Notes under the pieces: model-generated | Told to the model about the DNA's origin: nothing | The model's database searches: none | The model's input: only the letters and a program-made list of their open reading frames with translations | DNA from: Argopecten irradians | Lineage: Eukaryota > Mollusca > Bivalvia > Pectinida > Pectinidae | Direction: 5' to 3' | DNA length: 64,000 bases | NCBI RefSeq assembly: GCF_041381155.1 | Contig: NC_091144.1 | Coordinates: 372,001-436,000, forward strand | Shown here: in pieces, positions 21,013-30,727 of the stretch | How the letters are laid out: every line of letters begins with the position of its first letter | Position numbering within the stretch: the first letter of the stretch is position 1 | Program-made: the position numbers and the translations under genes

Positions 21013-22834
21013 TGTTATGTATGACCCTAAATAAATGTAGTTATGAGATAAGGGAGATAACTCCTATAACTTTTTTATCAATACATCCTATAAAGGTCAT
21101 ATCATTAAAGCTGACAATGCAAGTTAAAAAATGTACATTTGAGATTAAAAAAAAATAATGAAATTTCTTTTTTCAAAATTTGTTTCTGAGACAGCCCATT
21201 GCGTTTCTAAGGACGGGCAGACGCCATTTTGTTTGAACTCAGCTTGGATACGAGACGCCTGCCGACCCCTATATAAAGCGCGTGAATCGACACACGTGCG
21301 CTCAGTCATGTACATATACACCTAGCAGTTGTCCACTGTGTATCACCTACTGATACATAAACAAAACACCTTACCTGTAAATATGTGTAGGCTGGTTTTA
21401 GTAAGCAAACATGTCAACTCTTCTAAGCTGTATTTAGAGGTTTCACAAATTTAACTTTCCACACAAATGAATAAAAATCCTGATAAATAATCCGTCCACA
21501 CATTTCCATGTATGCTATCGTACCCGATGTACTCGACTGGCCACTTGCACGTGACCATCTGCCCCGAACAAGTGACGCTTCCATATATATAAACTACCAA
21601 AGGCACACACGTGTACATGTGCGTGTAATATCTAATATGTTGAAGTGTTTTATTTGCTCGTATTTGACATATTTTGGGATCTAGCTGACATTATTACTTC
21701 AATGAAACCTTGTCAGGTGAGTTCAGTATTTATATTTAGTTTGACAATGTTATCTCCTATTAGAATTTCCGTGTCTGTTTACGTTATAATCAAAATGGAT
21801 CTCGCACGTGGAAAGAATGTATAAATTCATGCATTACTCTTGATTTAACTGTATATATCTTTATATGGTTCTTAGAAACTTTATTTGAGATAACATTTAA
21901 AGTACTAACCATTTTATTATCATTACGGCTTGGGTATATAGTACAGTAGATCTAGAGCCAGTCAGGTGTTAGTTGTTACACCTTGAACAGCAAGCGTTCG
22001 ACTGACTGCACGTGTGTGTGGTTCACGCGCTTTATATAGGGGTCGGTACCCGGTGTTGTATCTAAGCAGAGTTAAAACAAAATGGCGACTGCCCGTCCTT
22101 AGAAACGCAAGGTGGGTTGTCTCAGAACCGAATTTTGAAAAAAAAAATATTGAAAAAAAAACCTGTATTATTTTTTTTATACTCAAATGTATATTTTTTT
22201 TAACTTGCATTGTCAGCTTTAATCTAGCTTATAGAACTTTCTAGAATATAATCATGTATAAACAAATATGTTTGTAAACATGTTGATTTTAAGTAGAGAT
22301 CTAGAATGATCTATTTCCAGAAAGTTATGTGTGTTTATTTGTTTACTGCTTTTAGTTAGATATTTCTAGAAGTAGAAGGTTCTCCAATATTCTTGAATTA
22401 GGGTTTAGCTATATATACTCCAGCTGTCCAAGGCTAATCAGAACTGTAATGAGACCTGTAATGAGGCATATCAAGAATTGTACAGTGCCATATTAGATTA
22501 TATTGGGAGAGCTATTGTGACTTTATCTGTGGATTATTACAACACTTTGTGTGGATTTATTCATATTGCCTGGAACTTTACAAATCATCTATGGACATTC
22601 ATTTTCCTCGTGGATTTTTTATTATTGTTAATTTGAAACCTGGAAGGATCAAGGATTATACCAGGACATTCGCATACAGATAAGTAACACTTTAAATCAT
22701 CGTATTACTCTTGTACCACCACCAATTACTTTAGACATTGTAAACCATCTCTGTATAATATTGTATATATAATTAAATTGTGTTTTGAATTTAGCTGCTG
22801 GTTTCTCATTTCGTTTTCATTCGTTCATGTAACA
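21013..22834 (+). repeat. 5' LTR, split by an insertion
   Basis: Begins TGTTATGTATGACC and ends TTCATGTAACA (inverted TGTTA/TAACA ends). The parts 21013-21108 and 22219-22834 together match the 3' LTR (27812-28517). The intervening 1.1 kb is a foreign element. Confidence 0.95.
21109..22218. mobile_element. Foldback/MITE-like element inserted in the 5' LTR
   Basis: Ends AGCTGACAATGCAAGTTAAA and its inverse, flanked by TTAA on both sides (21105-21108, 22219-22222); the uninterrupted 3' LTR has a single TTAA there. A TA duplication is equally compatible. Terminal inverted repeats extend about 200 bp: gcgtttctaaggacgggcag and ggcgactgcccgtccttaga pair, as do tatataaagcgcgtgaa and ttcacgcgctttatata. 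The interior has no transposase frame, so it is non-autonomous. Confidence 0.85.
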
Positions 22835-22838
22835 GAAT

Positions 22839-22856
22839 TGGGGGCTCGTGTCCGAG
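22839..22856 (+). other. Primer-binding site candidate
   Basis: TGGGGGCTCGTGTCCGAG begins four bases after the 5' LTR. Its complement ends GAGCCCCCA, a tRNA acceptor 3' end with CCA. The first ten bases equal the well-known tRNA-Pro-type primer site; the rest differs. Confidence 0.75.
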
Positions 22857-22962
22857 ATCGATATTTAATTTGTGAAATCTAACTTTGAAAAATTAATTAA
22901 GAAATTTTCAAAATTTGTGTAAAAACTTGGAGTTAACATTTGAAACCAACAGCTAGATTAAC

Positions 22963-23340
22963 ATGACTATTATGCAGGTAGAACAGTTTGTTAAAGCGCC
23001 ATCCCTGGAAGTTCTTTTGCAAGTTAGTAAGAAGGATTTACTGTTATTGAGTAAACATTTAGGCCTAACTATCAAAACTAATTTGAGGAAAGCTGAAATT
23101 CGGAATGTAATTATAAGATTTTTTGTTGACAATGGCAAATTTGTCTCTAGTGCATTATATAGTATAGAGGAAACAGTCAGTTCAAAAATTCAAATTAGAC
23201 AAATGGAACTTGAACATGAAATGAAACTAAGACAAATGGAAATAGATAGAGAGAAAGAAATGAGAGAAAAAGAAATTGAGAAAGAATTAAAAGAAAAAGA
23301 GAGAGATCAGATGTTAGAGCTAGAGAGAAGCAGAACTTAG
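22963..23340 (+). CDS. Gag N-terminal frame of the Gmr1-like element
   Basis: 125 codons starting ATG ACT ATT ATG. The N-terminal half is globular (residues about 1-65, leucine-rich, 'KKDLLLLSKHLGL'). Residues about 75-122 are a very charged Glu/Lys/Arg helix that should form a coiled coil. The stop at 23338-23340 is reached only because the frame changes within a GA-rich run near 23,310-23,325; the downstream frame continues the same charged helix. A single Gag-Pol frame is therefore likely the ancestral state. Particle assembly is the expected role. Confidence 0.8.
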   Translation: MTIMQVEQFVKAPSLEVLLQVSKKDLLLLSKHLGLTIKTNLRKAEIRNVIIRFFVDNGKFVSSALYSIEETVSSKIQIRQMELEHEMKLRQMEIDREKEMREKEIEKELKEKERDQMLELERSRT

Positions 23341-23341
23341 A

Positions 23342-26300
23342 ATGAAAGAATTAGAACTAGCTTCTCAAGACGGTTCAAGTAATCTAGCTTTTAGGGGTTT
23401 ACAAGGAAACAGAGGTTTTGATGTCAGTAGAAATATTAGGTTAGTTCCTCCTTTTCAAGAGAAAGACGTTGACAAGTATTTTCTGCATTTTGAGAAAATA
23501 GCTGACAGTATGAAATGGCCTGAAGATAAGCTTACAATGCTTCTTCAGAGTGTCCTGATTGGTAAAGCTAGAGACATTTATTCTTCTTTATCTGTTGATG
23601 ATATTTCAAATTACCAAGTAGTCAAGAAAGCTATTTTGAAAGCTTATGAGTTAGTTCCTGAGACTTACCGCCAGAAATTTCGAAACTCGAGAAAGAGAGA
23701 TGAACAAACTCATGTAGAATTTGCCAGAGAAAAAGAACAATTATTTAATAGGTGGTGTGATTCTAAAGAAATTGATGAGGATTTCGGTAAATTGAGGCAA
23801 TTATTGTTGATAGAGGAGTTTAAACGTTGTGTCCACACAAACATAAAAACTCATTTAGATGAGAGAAAAGTTAAAATACTTAGTAAAGCAGCTACAATGG
23901 CTGATGATTACGCTCTCACCCACAAAGGCTCATTTGTTAAAAACAGTTCTCAAGACAAAAACAGTACCACAGGTACTAATAAATTTGGTCAGCCTAGGAA
24001 CCCAACCTTTAGTGGCCCTTCTAACGACAAACCTAAATTAGGTGATAAGACTAAGTCTGATTCTAAAACATATCATAGGGCAGGTGTATGGTCTCCTTCT
24101 GGTCCTATTTGTAATTACTGCAAGAAAGTAGGACATATTATGTCTGAATGTTATTCTCTCCAGCGTAAGGAGCAAATGCGTAAACAGTCAGTTCCTTCTG
24201 TGTTAGCTATGTCAAAGCCTAGTCAGAAACTTAGTGATATTGTGGAAGATTCTAAAGTGTCTGTTGAAATTAAGAGCTCAGAGTCTGATAGTGTCTTGGA
24301 GAAGTACTCTCCCTTCATTTCTGAAGGTTTTGTTTCACTTACTAGTGATATCACCAACTTGAAACCTGTGAAGATTTTGAGAGATACTGGGGCTTCTCAT
24401 TCTTTAATATTAGATGGTGTAGTACCTTTGTCTGAGGAGACCTCATCTGGTAGTAGTGTTTTGCTTCAAGGTGTAGAGTTAGGTTTTGTTAATGTACCTC
24501 TCCATTGTGTTTATTTAAAGTCAGACTTGGTTACTGGGCCTGTCACCATTGGTGTTAGACCGGAACTTCCCATAGAGGGCGTGTCGCTCATTTTAGGCAA
24601 TGACTTGGCTGGAGAGAAAGTTAGGGTAGATCCCTTAGTGTCCAGTATCCCTGATAAAACATATGATGCTGAGACTATTCAACAGTCATTTCCTAGTATT
24701 TTCCCTTCTTGTGCTGTAACTCGATCAATGGGTAAGAAGGTTTCTGATGTTGCAGTAGTTGAGGATCATTATAGTCCAGGGTTAGGTGACACTTTCTTGG
24801 CTCATGATATAGAGAATATCGGGGGCAAGTGTGATCTTTTGAGCAATCCTGTAGACTTTGATAGTGATGGAGTTGTTCCTAACAAGGGTACTTCTTTGTC
24901 TGACATGATGAGCAAATCATCTTTGTCTAGAAAGGAGCTTATAGTAGAACAGGAAAAAGATCCTGAAATTTCCTTATTGTGTAATCGGGCTTTGAGTGAG
25001 GAAGAGGCTGAGAAAGTCCCGGTTTGTTACTTCCGTAAGTCAGGTGTGTTGATGCGCAAGTGGCGTCCCCCTGATGTGTCTCCCGAAGAAGACTGGAAGG
25101 TTGTCAATCAAATAGTTGTCCCACCAAGGTATAGGCAAGATATTCTGAGTTTGTCTCATGATGTACCTATGGCAGGGCATTTAGTTGTGACCAAGACTTA
25201 TAACAGAATCCTAGATCACTTCTTTTGGCCCAAGTTGAAACGGGATGTGGCTGATTTTTGTAGGTCTTGTCATACTTGTCAGGTAGTAGGGAAACCTAAT
25301 CAGAAAATCCCTGTTGCACCTCTGCATCCCATTCCAGCATTTGAGGAACCATTTTGTAGAGTCATTATAGACTGTGTAGGTCCTCTACCCAAAACTAAGT
25401 CTGGGAATGAGTATCTTTTAACTATTATGTGTGCTTCCACACGCTTTCCTGAAGCCATTCCACTCAGGAATATTAAAGCCCCTAACATAGTCAAGGCTTT
25501 GGTTAAATTCTTTACATTGGTTGGTCTTCCAAAAGCTGTCCAATCGGACCAAGGTTCGAATTTCATGTCTGGTATTTTTCAACAAGTCATGTACCAGCTC
25601 CAGATCAAGCAGTATAAGTCTAGTGCTTATCATCCAGAGTCTCAGGGTGCTTTAGAACGTTTTCATCAGACATTGAAGAATATGATGAGATCTTATTGTT
25701 TTGAAAACAAAAGAGATTGGGACGAAGGTATACACATGTTGTTGTTTGGCGTTAGAGAATCTGTACAAGAATCTCTTGGCTTCAGTCCCTTTGAACTTGT
25801 GTTTGGACATACTGTACGTGGTCCTTTGAAAATTTTGAAAGACAAAATTTTGGACGAAGATTCTAAAGTGAATCTTTTAGAGTATGTGTCTAACTTTAAG
25901 CAAAGGTTGACAAGGGCATGTGAACTGGCAAAAGAAAATTTGGCCGTTACTCAAACCAAAATGAAAACATGGTATGATAAAGATGCCCGTGCAAGAAGTT
26001 TTGATCCAGGTGACAAAATTTTGGCTCTATTACCAATACCGGGTCAGCCTTTGCAGGCTAGATATTTTGGACCTTATGCTGTTGAGAAAAAGGTCGATGA
26101 TGTTAACTACATTGTACAAACTCCAGGGAGGCGCAAGAAAACTCAATTATGTCATGTTAATATGCTTAAGAAATATGTAGATAGAGAAGAGAGCAAGACC
26201 TCTCAACCTATTGCTACTTTGGCCTCTGTACCATCACAAAGTGAAAGTACAGCTGATATTTGTAAGTTAGACTTAGATGGTGGTGTACAAGATGTAGGTT

Positions 26301-26401
26301 TAGACTGTGGTCTTAAGTTACGGAACTCAGATGTGCTCGCGAACTTGGACAAGAAACTATGTCATCTATCGGAAAAGGAAGCAATGAACTTAAAGATTTG
26401 A
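23342..26401 (+). CDS. Gag capsid, zinc knuckle, protease and integrase
   Basis: 1019 codons from the first ATG; the true frame enters from the Gag frame upstream. Residues about 30-200 are the capsid with a SCAN-like helical segment (LVPETYRQKF, HVEFAREKEQLFNRW), the kind of Gag from which vertebrate SCAN domains are thought to derive. C257-C260-H265-C270 is a CX2CX4HX4C knuckle. Protease active site D348-T-G-A-S follows. Integrase has the His/Cys zinc region (HDVPMAGH ... CRSCHTC) and the catalytic triad D677, D736, E772 with 35 residues between the last two. A GPY/F module begins at G910. The frame ends in TGA at 26399-26401, where the RT frame has already begun. Key catalytic residues are all intact. 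Confidence 0.95.
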   Translation: MKELELASQDGSSNLAFRGLQGNRGFDVSRNIRLVPPFQEKDVDKYFLHFEKIADSMKWPEDKLTMLLQSVLIGKARDIYSSLSVDDISNYQVVKKAILKAYELVPETYRQKFRNSRKRDEQTHVEFAREKEQLFNRWCDSKEIDEDFGKLRQLLLIEEFKRCVHTNIKTHLDERKVKILSKAATMADDYALTHKGSFVKNSSQDKNSTTGTNKFGQPRNPTFSGPSNDKPKLGDKTKSDSKTYHRAGVWSPSGPICNYCKKVGHIMSECYSLQRKEQMRKQSVPSVLAMSKPSQKLSDIVEDSKVSVEIKSSESDSVLEKYSPFISEGFVSLTSDITNLKPVKILRDTGASHSLILDGVVPLSEETSSGSSVLLQGVELGFVNVPLHCVYLKSDLVTGPVTIGVRPELPIEGVSLILGNDLAGEKVRVDPLVSSIPDKTYDAETIQQSFPSIFPSCAVTRSMGKKVSDVAVVEDHYSPGLGDTFLAHDIENIGGKCDLLSNPVDFDSDGVVPNKGTSLSDMMSKSSLSRKELIVEQEKDPEISLLCNRALSEEEAEKVPVCYFRKSGVLMRKWRPPDVSPEEDWKVVNQIVVPPRYRQDILSLSHDVPMAGHLVVTKTYNRILDHFFWPKLKRDVADFCRSCHTCQVVGKPNQKIPVAPLHPIPAFEEPFCRVIIDCVGPLPKTKSGNEYLLTIMCASTRFPEAIPLRNIKAPNIVKALVKFFTLVGLPKAVQSDQGSNFMSGIFQQVMYQLQIKQYKSSAYHPESQGALERFHQTLKNMMRSYCFENKRDWDEGIHMLLFGVRESVQESLGFSPFELVFGHTVRGPLKILKDKILDEDSKVNLLEYVSNFKQRLTRACELAKENLAVTQTKMKTWYDKDARARSFDPGDKILALLPIPGQPLQARYFGPYAVEKKVDDVNYIVQTPGRRKKTQLCHVNMLKKYVDREESKTSQPIATLASVPSQSESTADICKLDLDGGVQDVGLDCGLKLRNSDVLANLDKKLCHLSEKEAMNLKI

Positions 26402-26754
26402 TACTTGAGTATAAACATTTGTTTCCGGATACACCAGGCAAAACAGATGCTATCTATCACGACGTGGATGTAGGCGATGCGCCACCTGTCAAGCAACATC
26501 CTTACCGTGTCAATCCTTTGAAAGAAGAACACTTAAAGAAAGAAATTCAATACATGTTGGACAATGATATTATTGAACCAAGGAAAAGTGAATGGAGCTC
26601 TCCATGTGTTCTGGTACCAAAGCCAGACAAGACATACCGGTTCTGTACTGACTTCAGAAAAGTAAACATAAGTATAATTAAAGTAAAACAGACTCTTATC
26701 CAATTCCAAGGATTGACTCGTGTATTGACAAAGTTGGCAAAGCCAAGTACGTAA
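26359..26754 (+). pseudogene. Reverse transcriptase, N-terminal part (frame-broken)
   Basis: Overlaps the end of the previous frame. From about 26,388 the polyprotein continues here: LILEYKHLFPDTP, then the fingers block KSEWSSPCVLVPKPDKTYRF and CTDFRKVN. The last ~25 codons (from about 26,690) are out of frame; the authentic sequence continues in the frame of the next entry. The break lies in a run of A's near 26,685-26,690 and looks like loss of one base. The ATG at 26359 is not a real start. Confidence 0.85.
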
Positions 26755-26768
26755 GCAAGTTTGACCTG

Positions 26769-27746
26769 TTGAAAGGATATTGGCAGGTGCCATTAATAGA
26801 GAGAGCCAAAGAAGTGTCGGCATTTGTAACTTCACAAGGTTTGTACCAGTACAAAGTTATGCCATTTGGTATGAAGAATGCCCCGGCAACATTTCAACGT
26901 CTTCTTGACAGCGTGATATCAGACCTGGAAGGCTGTGATGGATACATTGATGACGTCATCAACTACCACGACACGTGGGAAGACCATCTACGCGGGATTC
27001 GTGAATTCTTCGAAAGACTCACTACCATGAAATTGACTGTAAACTTATTGAAATGTGAATTTTGTCATGCAACTGTTGAATTTTTAGGCCATGTTGTAGG
27101 ACAGGGGCAGGTTAAACCTGTTCAGGCCAAAGTAGAATCAATTATAGATTTTCCAGCTCCTGGAGGCAAGAGAGAGCTGATGAGGTTTCTTGGTATGGCT
27201 GGATACTACAGAAAATTTTGTCAAAATTTCTCTGTTATAGCAGCTCCACTTACTGCTTTGTTAAAGAAAAATGTCAAATTTGTTTGGTCAGACGAATGTA
27301 AGTCTGCATTTGAGAAATTGAAAGCCATACTATCAAACCTACCAGTTCTGACTGCTCCAGATTTTAATAAACAGTTTAAACTGTTTGTTGACGCCAGTGA
27401 TGTAGGTGTTGGTGCTGTTTTGATGCAAGAAGGTACTGAACAAATTGACCATCCAATTTGTTATTTCTCGAAAAAGTTTGACAAACACCAGAGAAATTAT
27501 TCCACCATTGAGAAAGAATGTTTAGCGTTGATTTTGGCCTTGAACCAATTTGATGTGTATCTCTGCACTACAGTTGTGCCTGTGTTGGTCTTCACCGACC
27601 ACAACCCTTTGACATTCATTGGGAAAATGAAAAACAAAAACCAAAGAATTCTCAGGTGGAGTTTGACTTTGCAAGAGTACAATCTTGACATCAAACATAT
27701 CAAAGGAAAAGACAATATTCTACCTGATGCTTTATCAAGGATTTAA
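26769..27746 (+). CDS. Reverse transcriptase palm/thumb and RNase H
   Basis: Open for 325 codons; true similarity begins about 85 bases before this ATG. Blocks seen: YWQVPL, MPFGMKNAPATFQRL, the catalytic YIDD at residues 59-62, LKCEFCHATVEFLGHVV, FLGMAGYYRKFCQNFS. RNase H follows, with FVDASDVGVGAVLMQ, TIEKECLAL and VFTDHNPL carrying the expected acidic residues, and the usual gypsy end IKGKDNILPDALSR before TAA at 27744-27746. The stop is 65 bp before the 3' LTR, leaving no space for an env gene or a second integrase. Confidence 0.95.
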   Translation: MKGYWQVPLIERAKEVSAFVTSQGLYQYKVMPFGMKNAPATFQRLLDSVISDLEGCDGYIDDVINYHDTWEDHLRGIREFFERLTTMKLTVNLLKCEFCHATVEFLGHVVGQGQVKPVQAKVESIIDFPAPGGKRELMRFLGMAGYYRKFCQNFSVIAAPLTALLKKNVKFVWSDECKSAFEKLKAILSNLPVLTAPDFNKQFKLFVDASDVGVGAVLMQEGTEQIDHPICYFSKKFDKHQRNYSTIEKECLALILALNQFDVYLCTTVVPVLVFTDHNPLTFIGKMKNKNQRILRWSLTLQEYNLDIKHIKGKDNILPDALSRI

Positions 27747-27800
27747 ATATGACTTAATATGTCAAGAAAGTTTCCTTTTCAAGAAAACTTTCTTTTCTTT

Positions 27801-27811
27801 AAGGAGGGGTG
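27801..27811 (+). other. Polypurine tract
   Basis: aaggaggggtg lies directly before the 3' LTR and is the expected plus-strand primer. Confidence 0.85.
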
Positions 27812-28517
27812 TGTTATGTATGACCCTAAATACATGTAGTTATGAGATAAGGGAGATAACTCCTATAGCTTTTTTATCAATACATCCTATAAAGGTCATA
27901 TCATTAATCTAGCTTATAGAACTTTCTAGAATATAATCATGTATAAACAAATATGTTTGTAAACATGTTGATTTTAAGTAGAGATCTAGAATGATCTATT
28001 TCCAGAAAGTTATGTGTGTTTATTTGTTTACTGCTTTTAGTTAGATATTTCTAGAAGTAGAAGGTTCTCCAATATTCTTGAATTAGGGTTTAGCTATATA
28101 TACTCCAGCTGTCCAAGGCTAATCAGAACTGTAATGAGACCTGTAATGAGGCATATCAAGAATTGTACAGTGCCATATTAGATTATATTGGGAGAGCTAT
28201 TGTGACTTTATCTGTGGATTATTACAACACTTTGTGTGGATTTATTCATATTGCCTGGAACTTTACAAATCATCTATGGACATTCATTTTCCTCGTGGAT
28301 TTTTGATTATTGTTAATTTGAAACCTGAAAGGATCAAGGATTATACCAGGACATTCGCATACAGATAAGTAACACTTTAAATCATCGTATTACTCTTGTA
28401 CCACCACCAATTACTTTAGACATTGTAAACCATCTCTGTATAATATTGTATATATAATTAAATTGTGTTTTGAATTTAGCTGCTGGTTTCTCATTTCTGT
28501 TATTCGTTCATGTAACA
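27812..28517 (+). repeat. 3' LTR
   Basis: 706 bp, TGTTATG...TGTAACA, nearly identical to the two parts of the 5' LTR. I count two substitutions in the first 95 bp and only a few more, plus a small length difference near the right end. It carries a single uninterrupted TTAA (27904-27907) at the place where the 5' LTR holds the foldback element. Confidence 0.95.
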
Positions 28518-28830
28518 ATATTTTTATGAATTTTTGTTCTTGCGGACAGCATATTTGTACAGATTGTATATTTCAAGCTCAAATATCTCAAAAAGTAGTT
28601 CAAGAACACCTATTTTTCTATACAGATTTGAAATCTACATGAAAAATGCAAGAAAATAAGACCTATTAGAAAAAAATGACATGGGTTTTACCAAAAGTAT
28701 GTAGCTACCTTAAGAGGGTGTCGTGTCAAATTTAAGTGGCATTTTTATAATTAATTTCTTCAGTGATATATTTATATTGATTGAAGAACTCAACTTAAGT
28801 TATAGCATAAATTATTTTATTTTGCAACAG
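28518..28830. other. Retrotransposon flank, nothing recognised
   Basis: AT-rich. It ends in a splice-acceptor-like stretch (ttattttgcaacag). Confidence 0.4.
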
Positions 28831-29577
28831 AACACCAATGAAAAAAAGGATTGTTGTTTATTACGAAGGTTCTGGAGAGTAAGCAGAAGGGCAAGCCGAG
28901 CCAGGGCGACCTCCTCATTTTCCTGTCACCTGTCTTCAGATCAGACGGATGTCGTCAATCGACAGCTAGAGGATCGTTGACAGAACATGATGACTATATC
29001 AAGACAGAAAGATCAGTTGAAGTGATTTCGGGCCCAGAAGACATATTGCAAAGGAAGGTTCCTGCAAGAACTTGGAAACATTCTACATGGACGGAATGGT
29101 TAAGTCAGCCAAATGGTTTATCTAGACCGGATCCTTGAACTACTTGTTTCCTGGAACACCGCTGCCATCAGAGATACCAGCATCCCCACCCTTCATGCTT
29201 CAATTAACACAATCAACAGGCCAGAATACATAACAGATTTATGGTCTCTCCTGAACTTTTCGTTGACCTCAAAGCCAGTAGTCGATCCCGCAACATTTAA
29301 GACAGATGATGCCAATCCAACTCAAACGACGGATGATTCATTTTCATCTACAGAGGAAAAACTTCCAATCCTGAGAGCACTTCCCTCTTTGGCAACAGAT
29401 GCGAGCCTTGACCAGGAGTCCTCGACTGTCCACAGCCAACCAGAACCTGTTCTACCTATCATGTCAATACCAGCCCGTTCATCTGCTGCAGTTCCTTTGT
29501 CAAGAAATGACAACCATGCAGACCTAAAAATGTTATGGAAATCACATCTAGGGCATGCATCAGAGACGTCCCATTAG
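28831..29577 (+). pseudogene. Coding-like segment, unrecognised
   Basis: After an acceptor-like tract this stretch is much less AT-rich than its surroundings and has overlapping open frames (28,851-29,138 and 29,113-29,577). The second, 154 codons, starts with an ordered-looking part (YLDRILELLVSWNTAAIRD ... LWSLLNFSL) and continues as a Ser/Thr/Pro/Asp-rich disordered tail. No one frame spans the region, which suggests a frame break near 29,100 or a missing intron. I do not recognise the family and assign no function. Confidence 0.35.
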
Positions 29578-30059
29578 ATGATGAGATTCGTGTGAAGGCA
29601 TCGGTTCAGCGAATATTGAATATAATTGTTTGGTCCAAAATTGCATGCGTCAAGCTACGAAGAAAATTCGGTACCGGAACGATATAAATACTAAATAAAA
29701 CAGTTCCATATACGGATAGCACGTGAAATTTTGAGTCGAAATGAAAGTCATTCGTGTAAACAAATCTTCCTTTTAATTGCTCCTTTGTCTGTCCTGTGTG
29801 TCAAGATGGTCTGTAGGTAGCCATTTCTATTCAAGTGTTATTATAGTTAACAGGATTTAAAATCATGTGTGACGTAACTTTCATACTCACGAATCAATAA
29901 GGGGTTTTAATATTTTATTCACCATCACAAATTACCACCATTTCGAGAATTACAATACGTACAATGCAGTTTTAATTTTACAAGTACAAATAAGAGGGGA
30001 AATTGGTTGTTTGCAGTACTGTTAAAAATCATGTTTTTTCTACTGGTCGCGTCATACCA
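29578..30059. other. No gene recognised
   Basis: AT-rich spacer with no exon-like segment. Confidence 0.4.
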
Positions 30060-30350
30060 TAATCTATGAAAGTGGTAGTTTTTGCTTTTGTTTAGGGCTC
30101 AGTATAAAGAATGTGGGACGACTGGTTCGCTTGTTGTCAGTATAACGTGACCGGGTGGGGTGTGTTGTTTGGTGTCCTCGACGGCATGCTTCAGTAATAT
30201 AGCACTATAAAAAGTGCAAGATTACCACAATACAAGAAGACACAACACGATCATAACGCAGTCTCCCAAAACACACATCGCACATTTCATACACGCAACA
30301 CACGGCGTACATGGGAGGGCGGCCTTACATAACCCTGGATGTTAATAAGG
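30060..30350 (+). repeat. Interspersed repeat, copy 1 (shared with 40,771-41,005)
   Basis: Shares with the second copy 'gacgactggttcg', 'gttgtcag', 'gtgtgtt', 'ggtgtc', 'ggcatgcttcagt', 'atatagcactataaaa' and a closing 'tgttaataagg'. Same orientation in both copies; no coding capacity. Confidence 0.75.
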
Positions 30351-30727
30351 CATTAGTATAATCAAACAAACAAACACCACAATTATTAAAAGTGCAGTCG
30401 TTACTGTGTTTCTTGTTTTTGGGATGTATTGATCGCAAGCTCTGAAGGACTGATAGAGAGTCGGAACATATGACTGCCATTTCAAAGCGTTGTTCTTCGA
30501 TATGGTCAATCGACAAACCTATAAGCACGTATTTCTGCAGAGAAAATTGAGACTTTTAAGCTCAGCTCTTTTCGCAAAAATATGTTTTTATCTTTGATAT
30601 AAGTGTCTTGTTTGAGGACTGAAATTGCACATTTGATTAACGATTTTGTTGTATGCGGTATTTGTATCACAAGTTTGGCTTTTTTATTGTCATTTAACTT
30701 CTGAATATGACCAATTCGTAAGAACAA
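30325..30727 (-). pseudogene. Decayed LINE RNase H fragment
   Basis: The minus strand reads LSLKVSIFSAEIRAY and, after a one-step frame change near 30,520, DHIEEQRFEMAVICSDSLSV followed by LQSLRS. The pattern of SIFSAE, a spacer, then ICSDSLS with two acidic residues is the RNase H domain at the end of Jockey/CR1-like LINE ORF2 proteins. The two frames and lack of any RT nearby show a dead fragment. Confidence 0.75.

Larger units (their letters stand above)
21013..28517 (+). mobile_element. Gmr1-like Ty3/gypsy LTR retrotransposon (integrase before RT)
   Basis: A full-length element: 5' LTR (interrupted by a foldback insertion), primer-binding site, Gag, zinc knuckle, protease, integrase, reverse transcriptase, RNase H, polypurine tract, 3' LTR. 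RT and RNase H sequences are Ty3/gypsy type, but integrase precedes RT as in Ty1/copia. This arrangement is known for the Gmr1-like clade, first named from Atlantic cod. No envelope-like frame exists between RNase H and the 3' LTR. LTRs differ at only a handful of positions by eye, so insertion was recent. Three reading-frame breaks (about 23,320, 26,388 and 26,690) are all small length changes in short runs. Target duplication is not clear (ACAT before, ATAT after). Confidence 0.9.

Noticed and set aside
26359..26401. Programmed -1 frameshift between integrase and RT
   Set aside because: The overlap has no canonical slippery heptamer or evident downstream structure, and the conserved sequence is lost at a single point, which fits a one-base deletion better. 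Raw reads could reopen this.
27747..27912. Possible envelope-like frame after RNase H
   Set aside because: Only 65 bp separate the RNase H stop from the 3' LTR; the frame runs into the LTR and has no signal peptide or membrane segment.
29313..29530. Minus-strand frame opposite the unrecognised coding-like segment
   Set aside because: An antisense shadow of the Ser/Thr-rich plus-strand frame.
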